64,000 bases of DNA. It comes from Faecalibacterium longum CLA-AA-H243 (GTDB taxonomy: Bacteria; Bacillota; Clostridia; Oscillospirales; Ruminococcaceae). Positions within the stretch are counted from its first letter, which is position 1; each line of letters opens with the position of its first letter. The stretch is from positions 1-64,000 of the forward strand of contig NZ_JAJEQG010000004.1 of assembly GCF_020687245.1 (NCBI RefSeq), read 5' to 3'. This document shows positions 25,534 through 34,144 of this stretch, piece after piece. The notes below the pieces were generated by a model. That model searched no databases, was not told the origin of the DNA, and saw nothing but the letters and a program-made list of their open reading frames with translations. The translations under genes and the position numbers were made by a program.

Positions 25534-26430
25534 TCAGTCTTTATCTTTTTTCTCGGTGGGATTTTCTGGCAGTTCGGCGGCATCTTCTACAATGTCGGTC
25601 ACAAGCTGCTGGAAGTCAAACGCATTCTTTTCTGTGATAACGGGCTTGCCGGTTTCCGCTTCAAGAGCCTGCCGCGCAATGCCGGCCACTTTGCCGCCGC
25701 GTTTAGCAACCTGCTTGTTTTCTTCAAAGGTCTGCGGCTTTGCAGTCTTGGAAATATCCGTGGTAGATGCTTCCGCCAGCATGGTCAGCACAAGTTCCAA
25801 ATCGGTCATGTTGTCCCGGAGATTTTCTTTTGTCAGACCTTTCAGCCGCTTGTACTGCCCCGTGGTCATGCCGGACCATGCGCGGGAGATTTCATCGGTC
25901 AGGATGGCGTACTCCTTGCCCTTTTGCACTCCGCGCTTCTTCCATTCGTCCGTTAGTTCGTTGCGGATGCGGATTGCCAAAAGCCGCTGGTGAATCCATT
26001 CTTCGGAGTAGCTTTTCTTCAAATAGGTATCAAGCGCACGGTCAATAGCTTGCTCCGGGTCGATGGTTTCTTCGATGCGTTCCTTGCCCACCATTGCCAG
26101 CCATGCCTTGAACGGTTCAGCTTTCGGGGACGGGATGGACTGGATGATACGCAAAAGCTGTTCGGTGTTGGCGACATCTGTCTTGTACCGTTTTCCATCA
26201 GAGGACAACATTTTCAGTTGTACGATTTTTTCGTACAACTCATTTGCCCCCTCAGCTTTCAGCTTACGCTTCAGGTCACTCCAATATCGCCGTGGATTGG
26301 CTGTTCCAGTTAAAACAGAAATAACATCAATAATCGAAAAATACCATTCTTCCTTTTCTGCATCCCATGCAGTACGGATTTTCTGATCTTCAAAAAGCTG
26401 GATAGAGCCGTTATCGTTCACTTCTGCCAT
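25534..26430 (-). CDS. BRO-family (Bro-N) phage antirepressor-like protein
   Basis: This is 298 residues. The N-terminal Bro-N domain reads IRTAWDAEKEEWYFSIIDVI, SVLTGTANPRRYWSDLKRKL and LLRIIQSIPSPKAEPFKAWL. The C-terminal part (about 115-298) is helical with a DinD-like element (LRDNMTDLELVLTMLAEAST, QVAKRGGKVAGIARQALE). Such proteins are phage antirepressors or damage-induced regulators. It is transcribed against the transfer operon and flanked by hairpins, so it looks like an inserted cassette. Its target is not apparent; regulation of ICE genes is inferred. Confidence 0.85.
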   Translation of the reverse strand: MAEVNDNGSIQLFEDQKIRTAWDAEKEEWYFSIIDVISVLTGTANPRRYWSDLKRKLKAEGANELYEKIVQLKMLSSDGKRYKTDVANTEQLLRIIQSIPSPKAEPFKAWLAMVGKERIEETIDPEQAIDRALDTYLKKSYSEEWIHQRLLAIRIRNELTDEWKKRGVQKGKEYAILTDEISRAWSGMTTGQYKRLKGLTKENLRDNMTDLELVLTMLAEASTTDISKTAKPQTFEENKQVAKRGGKVAGIARQALEAETGKPVITEKNAFDFQQLVTDIVEDAAELPENPTEKKDKD

Positions 26431-26541
26431 AGAGGGTTCCTCGCTTTCGTTGTCTAAGTCTATTTTACATGATTTCGGGCGGAAACGCCACCCGGTCTAA
26501 GCGTTTGGGATTCAAAAATCCGAACAATATTTTGTGCAGAT

Positions 26542-27870
26542 TTACCGTTCCTGCATCTGCTCCTTTCCCGGTGCTGTCCGCAGAATGCCGTCCACATTCT
26601 GCTTTATGATGCCATACTCCTGCATCTGGCGTTTGGCATCATTGTACTGCCGCTGCATCTGGTCTTTCTGCTCGGCCAGTTGCTTATACTCGTTTTTCAG
26701 GGCGTAGAGGTCGGGCAGCTTTTGAAAGCCCTGCTCTTTTAGAGCTTTCGCCGCTGCTTCATAGAGAATCAAGGTTCCTTCATGCTTACGTCGGAACTGC
26801 TTTTTGTCAGCAGCCCGCTGATACTCCTGCAACAGTGGGCGCAGTTCTTTACAGGTGGTGACATCCTTTATCAGCACGGCCATTTCAGCAAGCCGGCGCT
26901 CTGCTGCTTTCAATGCGGCGGCAGCTTCGGTGCTGGCGGCGGTGATCTCGGCCACCCGGCTTTCCAAATCCGGGTAACTATCAATTTCATGCTCCGTCAG
27001 AAAGTTCAGCGTCCGGGCAGCCTGTTTCAGATTGTGGAGTTTTGCCCACTTCTCATACCCTGCGGACTGCTGGGCCTTGATGCTGTTCTCCAAATCAATC
27101 CGCAGCGAAATTTTATGGTTTTCTTTGGGCTTCCGTTCCACGGACCGTCCTTTAATGCGCTCGGTAATAGCTTCCTCGGTATAGGCTTCTCCCAGTGTTT
27201 TGCAGCGGGTGAACCGTTCCTGTCCGGGCGCACGGAACGAAACATACTTGCCACGCTTTACCTCGTAGCCCTGCTCCTGCAGGAGCCGCAGAAAATCGTC
27301 AAAATCCTTGGCCTGCGGAATGGCTGCATCTATGGCGGCTTTCAGCTTCGCCTTCCAACTCGTGCCCTTGCGGTGCGCGTCCCACTCGGCATAGCTCTTG
27401 CCCCTGTCTTGGCCGGGCATTACCACGGACAGGCCATGTTCCTTGCACAGCCGGTCGCTGATGCGCCGGATGTAGGCATAGCTTTGTCGGTTGGAAACAT
27501 ACTTTCGCTGATTCACCATGTCCACAGCACAGAAGATGATGTGATTATGGACGTGCCCTTTGTCAATGTGCGTGGTCAGCACATACGGGTATTTGCCTTG
27601 CAGGACTTCATCTGCAAGCTGCCGGCCAATCTCGTGGGCCCGCTCCGGCGTGGTTTCGCCCGGCGCAAAAGACTGTATCAGGTGGTGGGCCAGATTGTTG
27701 CCTTTCTGCATGGCTTGTGATAGCAGCAGTTCAAATTCGATGTCGGCGGTTTCATAGGAGCAGGCAAAGGAGGACACCAGCATTTTTTCATCCGTCTTGG
27801 CTGGATTCTCGATGTAGTCCAGTGCCTTTTTCAGCGTTGACTTGATAGGATGTATCTTTGTAACTGCCAT
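26542..27870 (-). CDS. relaxase (MOBP type)
   Basis: This is 442 residues. The relaxase domain occupies about 1-250, with the metal-binding HIDKGHVHNH (His101, His106, His108, His110) and the upstream NNLAHHLIQSFAPGETTPER segment. A candidate nucleophilic tyrosine lies in the first 40 residues (Tyr19 or Tyr39). The C-terminus is a long coiled coil (AAALKAAERRLAEMAVLIKD, LAEQKDQMQRQYNDAKRQMQ). It nicks oriT and pilots the strand into the recipient. It overlaps mobC by 40 bases, so the two are co-expressed from the minus-strand promoter. Confidence 0.92.
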   Translation of the reverse strand: MAVTKIHPIKSTLKKALDYIENPAKTDEKMLVSSFACSYETADIEFELLLSQAMQKGNNLAHHLIQSFAPGETTPERAHEIGRQLADEVLQGKYPYVLTTHIDKGHVHNHIIFCAVDMVNQRKYVSNRQSYAYIRRISDRLCKEHGLSVVMPGQDRGKSYAEWDAHRKGTSWKAKLKAAIDAAIPQAKDFDDFLRLLQEQGYEVKRGKYVSFRAPGQERFTRCKTLGEAYTEEAITERIKGRSVERKPKENHKISLRIDLENSIKAQQSAGYEKWAKLHNLKQAARTLNFLTEHEIDSYPDLESRVAEITAASTEAAAALKAAERRLAEMAVLIKDVTTCKELRPLLQEYQRAADKKQFRRKHEGTLILYEAAAKALKEQGFQKLPDLYALKNEYKQLAEQKDQMQRQYNDAKRQMQEYGIIKQNVDGILRTAPGKEQMQER

Positions 27871-28160
27871 ATCTGTGCCAGCGCTCCCTTGATGTCCGCA
27901 ACGTCTTGTGTGTACAGCGGCCCCATGCTGTTCAGCCGCCGCGCGATCTGATTGACGTTGACACCAATCTTTTGCAGTTCGGCGGTTTGCGCCCGGATGT
28001 CGGTGGTGTCGATGTGGACAACATAACCGTCTATCAGCATCTTCCGGGCGTATGCAGAAAAGTTCCGGGTATGCAGCAGAGCCATCTTCTGCCGGATAAG
28101 TTCCCGTTCCTCCGGCGTCACGGGAACACGCAGAACAATTTTTCGGGTTCGGTTCGTCAT
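27831..28160 (-). CDS. mobC: MobC-family relaxosome protein
   Basis: This is 109 residues from the ATG at 28160, preceded by GAGGTGA; the longer frame to 28295 has no site. TNRTRKIVLRVPVTPEEREL gives a ribbon-helix-helix start, and NFSAYARKMLIDGYVV plus IGVNVNQIARRLNS are MobC hallmarks. MobC binds next to oriT and helps the relaxase open the nic site. A candidate oriT lies directly upstream. Confidence 0.88.
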   Translation of the reverse strand: MTNRTRKIVLRVPVTPEERELIRQKMALLHTRNFSAYARKMLIDGYVVHIDTTDIRAQTAELQKIGVNVNQIARRLNSMGPLYTQDVADIKGALAQIWQLQRYILSSQR

Positions 28161-28184
28161 AGTTTCACCTCGTTTCTTGGGGGT

Positions 28185-28242
28185 CTGGGGTACTCCCCAG
28201 CAAGCATTTCTGCCGGGAGTGGCTACACTCCCTATGCTTGCT
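28185..28242. other. candidate oriT with nested inverted repeats
   Basis: Just upstream of mobC there are three inverted repeats: CTGGGG-TACT-CCCCAG (28185-28200), AGCAAGCAT (28199-28207) with ATGCTTGCT (28234-28242), and inside it GGGAGTG-GCTA-CACTCCC (28215-28232). Position and structure are what is expected of an origin of transfer; the nic site cannot be assigned from sequence alone. Confidence 0.5.
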
Positions 28243-28300
28243 ACGTTACCTTTCCCCACTACTATGACACCACAACACCCCCGTTCTGCTCGCAAAATGC

Positions 28301-28332
28301 AAAAAAATAAGAGGACGCTTTTTGCATCCTCT
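28301..28332 (-). terminator. terminator of the XRE regulator gene
   Basis: On the minus strand GAGGA (28331-28327) pairs with TCCTC (28315-28311), followed by TTATTTTTTT. It isolates the regulator from the mob operon. Confidence 0.7.
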
Positions 28333-28351
28333 CAATGACCATGCGTGGCAA

Positions 28352-28720
28352 TCAGACACACGCATGTTCTTTTTCCTGTTCATGGATTCGCAGGGCACCG
28401 TCAATGGCACCTTCTACGATGGGCAAGTATTCTTCCGGGCAAAGCTGCAGCTTGTGGCTGACCCGCTGACGCTCTGCACTTTCTTCCCGCATAAGTTCCG
28501 GGTTGAAGTACCGTTCCACCGGCAGACCACATATTTTTATCAGCTGAATCACCACCGGCAAGCTGGGCAACGTGCCTTCGTTTTCGATGTTCGCAAGATA
28601 CCGGCTGTCACAATGTATCATGTCGGCCAGCGCACTGCGGGAAAGCTGTTTTGCCTTTCGTGCTGCCTTGACATCCGCTCCGAACGTTTCAAAGCCGGGA
28701 CAGTCCTCAATTTTTGCCAT
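28352..28720 (-). CDS. XRE-family transcriptional regulator
   Basis: This is 122 residues. The helix-turn-helix spans about 12-65: FGADVKAARKAKQLSRSALA, then DMIHCDSRYLANIENEGTLP and LPVVIQLIKICGL. The C-terminal half is a short helical region with charged residues. It likely represses an ICE promoter nearby (mob, cargo or itself). It is transcribed away from the two-component cargo, whose promoter begins about 200 bases upstream. The target operator was not identified. Confidence 0.85.
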   Translation of the reverse strand: MAKIEDCPGFETFGADVKAARKAKQLSRSALADMIHCDSRYLANIENEGTLPSLPVVIQLIKICGLPVERYFNPELMREESAERQRVSHKLQLCPEEYLPIVEGAIDGALRIHEQEKEHACV

Positions 28721-28750
28721 TCTGCATCACCCATATACATTTTATAGTTC

Positions 28751-28891
28751 ATGGACGACACATGGAATGTTGTAAAAGCTATTCTGATTACACTTTATAT
28801 TTCATCCTTCTGCGTTGCTATTATTAGTGCAGCCATATATAATGAGGCTGGACCGTTCTTTGCAAGAGAAAAGGCACGTTTCCCGTTTTAA
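28751..28891 (+). CDS. possible 46-residue membrane peptide
   Basis: A frame from ATG 28751 has one hydrophobic stretch (AILITLYISSFCVAIISAAI) and a charged tail. There is no clear ribosome site. It lies between the XRE gene and the cargo promoter and could be a remnant. Confidence is low. Confidence 0.25.
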   Translation: MDDTWNVVKAILITLYISSFCVAIISAAIYNEAGPFFAREKARFPF

Positions 28892-28914
28892 TTATCAGAG
28901 AAAATCACTCCATC

Positions 28915-28946
28915 GTGAGGTTTCTGTGACATTTGGGCGCTACACT
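28915..28946 (+). promoter_or_regulatory. operator/promoter A of the two-component operon
   Basis: GTGAGGTTTCTGTGACATTT (28915-28934) contains two direct half-sites, GTGAGGTTT and GTGACATTT, 11 bases apart. TACACT follows at 28941-28946 as a -10. The distance from the first half-site to the -10 start is 26 bases, exactly as in promoters B and C. Confidence 0.65.
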
Positions 28947-28968
28947 GAAAATGAAGGAGTGTTATACC

Positions 28969-29652
28969 ATGCGAATTTTAGTAGTCGAGGATGATCGACT
29001 TTTGAATAATACTTTATGCTATAACTTGAATACTGCGGGCTATGCGGTTGATTCTGCACTGACAAAATCAGCGGCCAGTAGTTTCTTGACGAAGCAGGAC
29101 TATGACCTGATTGTGCTGGATGTAAATTTGCCGGACGGGAACGGTTTTGACTTCTGTCGGGAGGTAAAAGAACGCCGCCCCGATACCGCTATTATTTTTC
29201 TGACCGCAAATGATATGGAAAGCGATATGCTCAAAGGGTATGAACTGGGCGCAGAGGATTATGTGACAAAGCCTTTCCCTATGAGCGTCTTTCAAAAGAA
29301 ACTGGCGGTGGTGCTGGGGCGGCTGACAAAACAATATGGTGGTGATACTTATGAGGATGGCACACTGACCATCAATTTTTCAGAGATGAGTGCTGCCCTG
29401 TCAGGAAAGCCACTTACATTCACCCCACTGGAATATCGACTTTTGAAAATCCTGATGAAAAATCCACAGATCGTTTTGACGCGGCAAGTCTTGTTGGAAA
29501 AACTGTGGGACGCAGACGGAAATTTTGTGGATGAACACGCTCTGACTGCGGCTATCAGCCGGGTACGAAACAAAATCGAAACACCCGACCGTCAGTACAT
29601 CAAAACGGTATATGGTATGGGCTATATGTGGATCGGAGGGGCGCTGAAATGA
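28969..29652 (+). CDS. OmpR/PhoB-type response regulator
   Basis: This is 227 residues from the ATG at 28969, with GAAGGAG upstream. The receiver domain has the acidic pair (VVEDDR), phospho-acceptor Asp51 (IVLDVNLPDG) and Lys101 (DYVTKPF). The winged-helix DNA-binding domain contains LTFTPLEYRLLKILMKNPQI and ISRVRNKIETPDRQYIKTVY. It is the best candidate for binding the GTGA direct repeats upstream of its own operon, the ABC operon and the ICE regulatory module. It overlaps the kinase start by four bases. Confidence 0.92.
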   Translation: MRILVVEDDRLLNNTLCYNLNTAGYAVDSALTKSAASSFLTKQDYDLIVLDVNLPDGNGFDFCREVKERRPDTAIIFLTANDMESDMLKGYELGAEDYVTKPFPMSVFQKKLAVVLGRLTKQYGGDTYEDGTLTINFSEMSAALSGKPLTFTPLEYRLLKILMKNPQIVLTRQVLLEKLWDADGNFVDEHALTAAISRVRNKIETPDRQYIKTVYGMGYMWIGGALK

Positions 29653-30680
29653 ATGTGCGAAAGCTTTCCGTCAACAAAGCCTGTATCTTTTTAGCTGTTC
29701 TCCTGCTGGCGGCAATGGTGACGGTTTCAGTGGCTTTATATGCGTTGACCCAAGATATAACCGCTGTTTGGTATGTACTATTGTTCGGCATCTTTGTGCT
29801 GTTTTGCTCTATTTGTTTTATGGTGCTGGTTCGCCGCAAATTGGCGATGTTCTCCGATGCTTTTTGCAGTTTGATGGATGATATGTTGTCCGGGAATATG
29901 CAGCCGAAACAGACTGTGGAAGAAGAAAGTCTTTTCTATAAAATTGAATATCGGTTGAACCGTTTGTATGAAATCATGCAGGAAAACAAGAACAGCATTG
30001 CACAAGAGCGGGCTGACTTGCAAGAACTTATTTCCGATATTTCTCATCAGGTCAAGACCCCGATTGCGAACTTGAAAGTGATTAACAGCACCCTGCTTGA
30101 AAATGAAATCCCTGTGCAAAAGCAAAAAGAGTTTCTTACAGCACAGGCCACCCAACTTGATAAACTGGATTTTCTCATGCAGGCTATGATTAAAACCTCG
30201 CGTCTGGAAACAGGTGTCATTTCTCTGGAAAAGAAAAGCCAGCCGCTTTATGACACGCTTGCCGCCGCATTGGGAGGTATCCTTCTGAACGCCGAGAAAA
30301 AACAGATCAATGTTCAAGTGGACTGCCCGGAGAGCTTGATCGTTTCTCATGACAGAAAATGGACAGGTGAAGCGCTGTTCAACATTTTGGATAATGCGGT
30401 GAAATATACGCCGGAGGGCGGTCAAATCCGGGTTTCGGTTGAAAGTTGGGAAATGTATGTGAAAATTGACATTACTGATACAGGCATTGGCATCTCAGAA
30501 CAGCATCAGGGGGCAATTTTCAAGCGGTTCTATCGGGAGGACATCGTACATGATGTAGATGGAATTGGTATTGGTCTATATCTGGCTCGTGAGATCGTAA
30601 CCTTGCAAGGCGGTTATATCCGGGTAATATCCGAGGTTGGGAGGGGTTCAACTTTTTCCGTCTTTCTGCCTCGACAATAA
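29649..30680 (+). CDS. membrane sensor histidine kinase
   Basis: This is 343 residues from the ATG at 29649. Two membrane helices (about 12-32 and 40-62) are joined by a very short outer loop, as in intramembrane-sensing kinases of the BceS type that sense flux through a partner ABC transporter. The H-box is SDISHQVKTPIANLK with His133. The N box is EALFNILDNAVKYTPEGG, with DTGIGISEQHQG and GIGLYLAREIV in the ATP lid. It should phosphorylate the regulator encoded just upstream. The inducer is unknown. Confidence 0.9.
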   Translation: MNVRKLSVNKACIFLAVLLLAAMVTVSVALYALTQDITAVWYVLLFGIFVLFCSICFMVLVRRKLAMFSDAFCSLMDDMLSGNMQPKQTVEEESLFYKIEYRLNRLYEIMQENKNSIAQERADLQELISDISHQVKTPIANLKVINSTLLENEIPVQKQKEFLTAQATQLDKLDFLMQAMIKTSRLETGVISLEKKSQPLYDTLAAALGGILLNAEKKQINVQVDCPESLIVSHDRKWTGEALFNILDNAVKYTPEGGQIRVSVESWEMYVKIDITDTGIGISEQHQGAIFKRFYREDIVHDVDGIGIGLYLAREIVTLQGGYIRVISEVGRGSTFSVFLPRQ

Positions 30681-30700
30681 AATAAGTACGCTAAAAAACA

Positions 30701-30789
30701 AAATGTCACAGGCCTATGACATTTGAGATTTAATTAAACAGAGGTATTTTGTTTCCCGTGACATTTCTGTGAGGTTTACCTTTTATGAT
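30701..30789 (+). promoter_or_regulatory. operator/promoter B of the ABC transporter operon
   Basis: An inverted repeat AAATGTCA-N8-TGACATTT (30701-30724) is followed 33 bases later by the direct repeat GTGACATTTCTGTGAGGTTT (30758-30777) and a -10 TATGAT (30784-30789). Promoter C at 34056-34144 has the same three parts with identical spacings. Confidence 0.7.
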
Positions 30790-30821
30790 AGAGCCATCAA
30801 AAAGAAAGGGTGGTGTTCTAT

Positions 30822-31484
30822 ATGAACATATTACAAACGACAGATTTGAAGAAATATTACGGCACCGAACCGAACATTACAAAAGCATTGGATGGCGTGA
30901 CCCTATCCATTGAGGAAGGTGAATTTGTTGCCATTGTTGGTACTTCCGGCAGCGGTAAGTCTACTTTGCTGAACATGATGGGCGGGTTAGATACGCCAAC
31001 TTCCGGCAGTATTAAAGTAAAAGGGAAAGAATTATCGAAACTCAAGGATGAACAGCTTACCATCTTCCGCAGACGTAACATCGGGTTTATCTTTCAGAAT
31101 TACAATCTTGTTCCTGTGCTAAATGTCTATGAAAATATTGTCCTGCCGGTGGAGCTGGATGGTGATACCGTGGACAAGCGGTTTATGGATGAAGTCGTGA
31201 AAATGTTGGCTCTCGATGGGAAGCTGAACAGTATGCCTAACAATCTGTCCGGCGGCCAGCAGCAGCGTGTAGCGATTGCCCGCGCCCTTGTTTCCAAACC
31301 AGCTATTATACTTGCAGATGAACCGACAGGCAATTTGGATAGCCGGACAAGTAGTGATGTTCTTGGTTTGCTGAAAGTTACAAGTCAGAAGTTCCATCAA
31401 ACGCTTGTAATGATTACCCATAACAATGAAATTGCCCAGCTTGCCGACCGAATTATCCGTATTGAGGACGGAAAAATCGCATAG
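30822..31484 (+). CDS. ABC transporter ATP-binding protein (MacB/BceA type)
   Basis: This is 220 residues from the ATG at 30822. Walker A is [11 protein letters not shown], the Q-loop is [13 protein letters not shown], the signature is [15 protein letters not shown], Walker B is [12 protein letters not shown], and the H-loop is VMITHN. The [17 protein letters not shown] pattern is that of the FtsX-partner ATPase group (LolD/MacB/BceA) used for peptide-antibiotic resistance or removal. It pairs with the permease 9 bases downstream and is preceded by operator B. Confidence 0.92.
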   Translation: MNILQTTDLKKYYGTEPNITKALDGVTLSIEEGEFVAIVGTSGSGKSTLLNMMGGLDTPTSGSIKVKGKELSKLKDEQLTIFRRRNIGFIFQNYNLVPVLNVYENIVLPVELDGDTVDKRFMDEVVKMLALDGKLNSMPNNLSGGQQQRVAIARALVSKPAIILADEPTGNLDSRTSSDVLGLLKVTSQKFHQTLVMITHNNEIAQLADRIIRIEDGKIA

Positions 31485-31502
31485 TGACAGGGGGTGACAT
31501 TG

Positions 31503-34013
31503 ATGGATGATATTTTATTTGGGAACAATAATCAGGCAACAATCAATCGTCTTGCCAAAAGAAGCTACCGCGCTAATAAGCAGAGAAATGTTTTCGTTAC
31601 CATCGCATTATTCTTGACCGCCTTTATGATTACATCTGTGTTTAGTTTGGGGTGCAGTTATTTTGAAACCTATCAAATGCAGCAAATTCGTGCGATGGGC
31701 ACGACTGCGGATGTGGCAATTACAAGCCTCTCAGAAGAACAATATGTAGAATTGAGCCAATCCGGCTTGGTATCCGTAGTTGGTGTCAGTCAGAGATTGG
31801 GCAGCATTGATACATCTGGAATGGACGATGCCCTGCTGAGTATTACTTGGATAGACGAAACAGAATGGCAAGAACACCGTGTACCAACAATTTCGGATAT
31901 ACACGGAGATTATCCGCAAGCAAAAAATGAAATTATGCTCCCTACATGGGCTTTGCGTGCAATGGGGATTGATGATCCACAGATAGGGATGAATATTTCC
32001 CTTTCCTATCAGCTCGGAACAGATTATCAATACAGCTCCGATGAATTTGTTTTGTCAGGCTATTACACAGATTATTCGGCTTCGCGTGCAGGCAACCGTG
32101 GTGCTGCTTATGTTTCGGAGCTTTTTGCAACACAAACAGGGCTTCCCTTTGATAGTGTGTCTACCGCCATGATTTCTTTTTCTGATGACAGTAATGCCCT
32201 GCGATCCTGTGAAAAACTAAAACGGAAGATTTCGTTTACAGAAAGCCAGTCCTTTGAAATTGTACCTATTGCTCAGAGTAATTCCACCACCATTGTTCTT
32301 CCACTGGCTGCTATTATCGTCTTTATCATTATCAGCGGCTATTTGCTGATTTATAACATTCTGTATATCTCAATTTCAAGAGATACACAATTCTATGGAC
32401 AGCTTAAAACGATAGGCACGACAAAAAGACAAATCAAGCGAATCGTGCGTTCTCAAATATTCAGAACGGCGGTGATCGGTATTCCCAGCGGCCTGATTGT
32501 CGGTGGTATTGTTTCGCTTGGACTTGTTCCGTTTGCCATGAATATAATGTACTCAGGCGATACAGACCTTGGGGAGATAGTGTCCTTTTCCCCCATTATT
32601 TTTGCGGGTGCCGCAATCTTCACATTTTTTACCGCAATCATCGGCAGCATGAAACCAGCGAAAATAGCTGCAAGTATTTCTCCTGTTGCGGCTTTACGCT
32701 ATACGGAGGCAAATACAAGGAGTTACCGAGATCATAAGAGCCATAGAACAAAATTATCCCGGATGGCACGAGATAATATTTTTAGAAACCCTAAAAGCGC
32801 TGTCCTTACTTTTGCGTCCTTATTTTTAGGCTTAATATTGTTTTTGGTTTCTGCTGGTTTACTATCAAGCCTAAGTCCAGACAATTTTGTAAATCAATGG
32901 GGAGAAAGTGATTTCGCATTGACTTACAGCATTTTCGAAGAAGGAAACCTGCTCTCTGATGAAATGTTGCAGCAAGTTGCAACAATGCAGGGAATTGAAA
33001 ATCTGCGCGTCACTTATTCCGCTTCACCGTGGCCCACTATGGATGTCATTTACAGCGAAAATGTATTCGGGAAATATATTGATTCCTTGGATGGCGTATC
33101 GGGTCTTGATTTTTCAAATGCGGAAACACGGAAAAACTATACAGATAATTTTTGGAGCGGCGTTTACGGAATAGATTCCAGATATATCGAAGAACTTAAT
33201 AAAACGCTTGATAAGCCTATTGACTTAACAGCCTTTGAAAAGGGAGAGTTGGTGGTTTTGTCCGCTATGACGGATGCTGAGGGAAACCCATTGATTCAGC
33301 CAGGGCAAGCAATCACCGTTGTCGGTGAGTCCGGAGAACTGGCCTTTACAGTGGCAACTGGCTTTCTGGACGCTGATTTTCAAAGTGGTCGAGGAAATGA
33401 GAGAGGTACTGCCCCTGATTTGTATATCAGTGAGCAGGCATTAGAGAAGTTGTCTGGAGAAACTAAAATCTTTCGGATTGCTTTTGATACTATTGATAGC
33501 AGTTATGATAAAGGGATTATGGAGCAGCTTCAATCCATTACTGCTTCGTCACCGGGCATTACGATTCTGTCACGATATGAAAAGCAGCAAGAAATGGCCG
33601 GATATTTGCTGACCTCAAGGATTATAGCCGCAGGGTTGTCCACTGTATTTTTGCTGATAGGAATTATGAATTTCATTAACACAATGGTTGTTAGTGTAAA
33701 TACTCGGAAACATGAATTTGCCACACTTGAAAGTATAGGAATGACGAAAAAGCAAATTAGAAATGTATTGCTTTGGGAAGGCGGGTATTATTGGAGTATT
33801 TCTTTCCTACTGCTTGCCACACTGGGAACAGCGATATATATTCCGATATACTCAGCCTTTAGAAAAATGGTTCCTTATGCAGCTTTTCACTATCCTGTAT
33901 TTTCTCTGTTGGTTGTCGCAGCTATTGTTTTACTGGTCTGCTTGGCAACTCCCGTCATAACTTTCATGCAAAATGTTAAGCAAAGCGTTGTAGAGAGACT
34001 GCGGCAGAATTAA
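31503..34013 (+). CDS. FtsX-type ABC transporter permease
   Basis: This is 836 residues from the ATG at 31503 (GGGGGTG upstream); the GTG at 31494 is an alternative. An N-terminal membrane helix is followed by an extracytoplasmic domain (about 60-255), the first FtsX block of three helices (about 258-400), another helix and large outer domain (about 440-690), and a final three-helix FtsX block (about 700-830). This duplicated layout is found in permeases of lantibiotic or bacitracin resistance systems. The substrate cannot be read from sequence. Less GC-rich than the ICE core, so probably acquired cargo. Confidence 0.88.
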   Translation: MDDILFGNNNQATINRLAKRSYRANKQRNVFVTIALFLTAFMITSVFSLGCSYFETYQMQQIRAMGTTADVAITSLSEEQYVELSQSGLVSVVGVSQRLGSIDTSGMDDALLSITWIDETEWQEHRVPTISDIHGDYPQAKNEIMLPTWALRAMGIDDPQIGMNISLSYQLGTDYQYSSDEFVLSGYYTDYSASRAGNRGAAYVSELFATQTGLPFDSVSTAMISFSDDSNALRSCEKLKRKISFTESQSFEIVPIAQSNSTTIVLPLAAIIVFIIISGYLLIYNILYISISRDTQFYGQLKTIGTTKRQIKRIVRSQIFRTAVIGIPSGLIVGGIVSLGLVPFAMNIMYSGDTDLGEIVSFSPIIFAGAAIFTFFTAIIGSMKPAKIAASISPVAALRYTEANTRSYRDHKSHRTKLSRMARDNIFRNPKSAVLTFASLFLGLILFLVSAGLLSSLSPDNFVNQWGESDFALTYSIFEEGNLLSDEMLQQVATMQGIENLRVTYSASPWPTMDVIYSENVFGKYIDSLDGVSGLDFSNAETRKNYTDNFWSGVYGIDSRYIEELNKTLDKPIDLTAFEKGELVVLSAMTDAEGNPLIQPGQAITVVGESGELAFTVATGFLDADFQSGRGNERGTAPDLYISEQALEKLSGETKIFRIAFDTIDSSYDKGIMEQLQSITASSPGITILSRYEKQQEMAGYLLTSRIIAAGLSTVFLLIGIMNFINTMVVSVNTRKHEFATLESIGMTKKQIRNVLLWEGGYYWSISFLLLATLGTAIYIPIYSAFRKMVPYAAFHYPVFSLLVVAAIVLLVCLATPVITFMQNVKQSVVERLRQN

Positions 34014-34027
34014 ATATTTGCGATGAA

Positions 34028-34055
34028 AACCGGGAGATTATTCTCCCGGTTTTTC
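34028..34055 (+). terminator. intrinsic terminator of the ABC operon
   Basis: AACCGGGAGA (34028-34037) pairs with TCTCCCGGTT (34042-34051), followed by TTTC. Confidence 0.85.
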
Positions 34056-34144
34056 AAATCTCACAGGTTCGTGAGATTTCAGCCCATTATTCTGTCGAAA
34101 CAGCGTGTGTCGGTGACATTTCTGTGAGGATTGCTTGTTAAGAT
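34056..34144 (+). promoter_or_regulatory. operator/promoter C upstream of the ICE regulatory module
   Basis: The inverted repeat AAATCTCA-N8-TGAGATTT (34056-34079), a 33-base gap, the direct repeat GTGACATTTCTGTGAGGATT (34113-34132) and the -10 TAAGAT (34139-34144) copy the layout of promoter B. It lies after the ABC operon terminator and points toward the leader region and sigma factor gene. Confidence 0.65.

Noticed and set aside
28915-28946. An upstream inverted repeat at operator A like those at B and C
   Set aside because: The interval at the corresponding distance (28858-28881) shows no AAATnTCA/TGAnATTT palindrome, so A has only the direct repeat.
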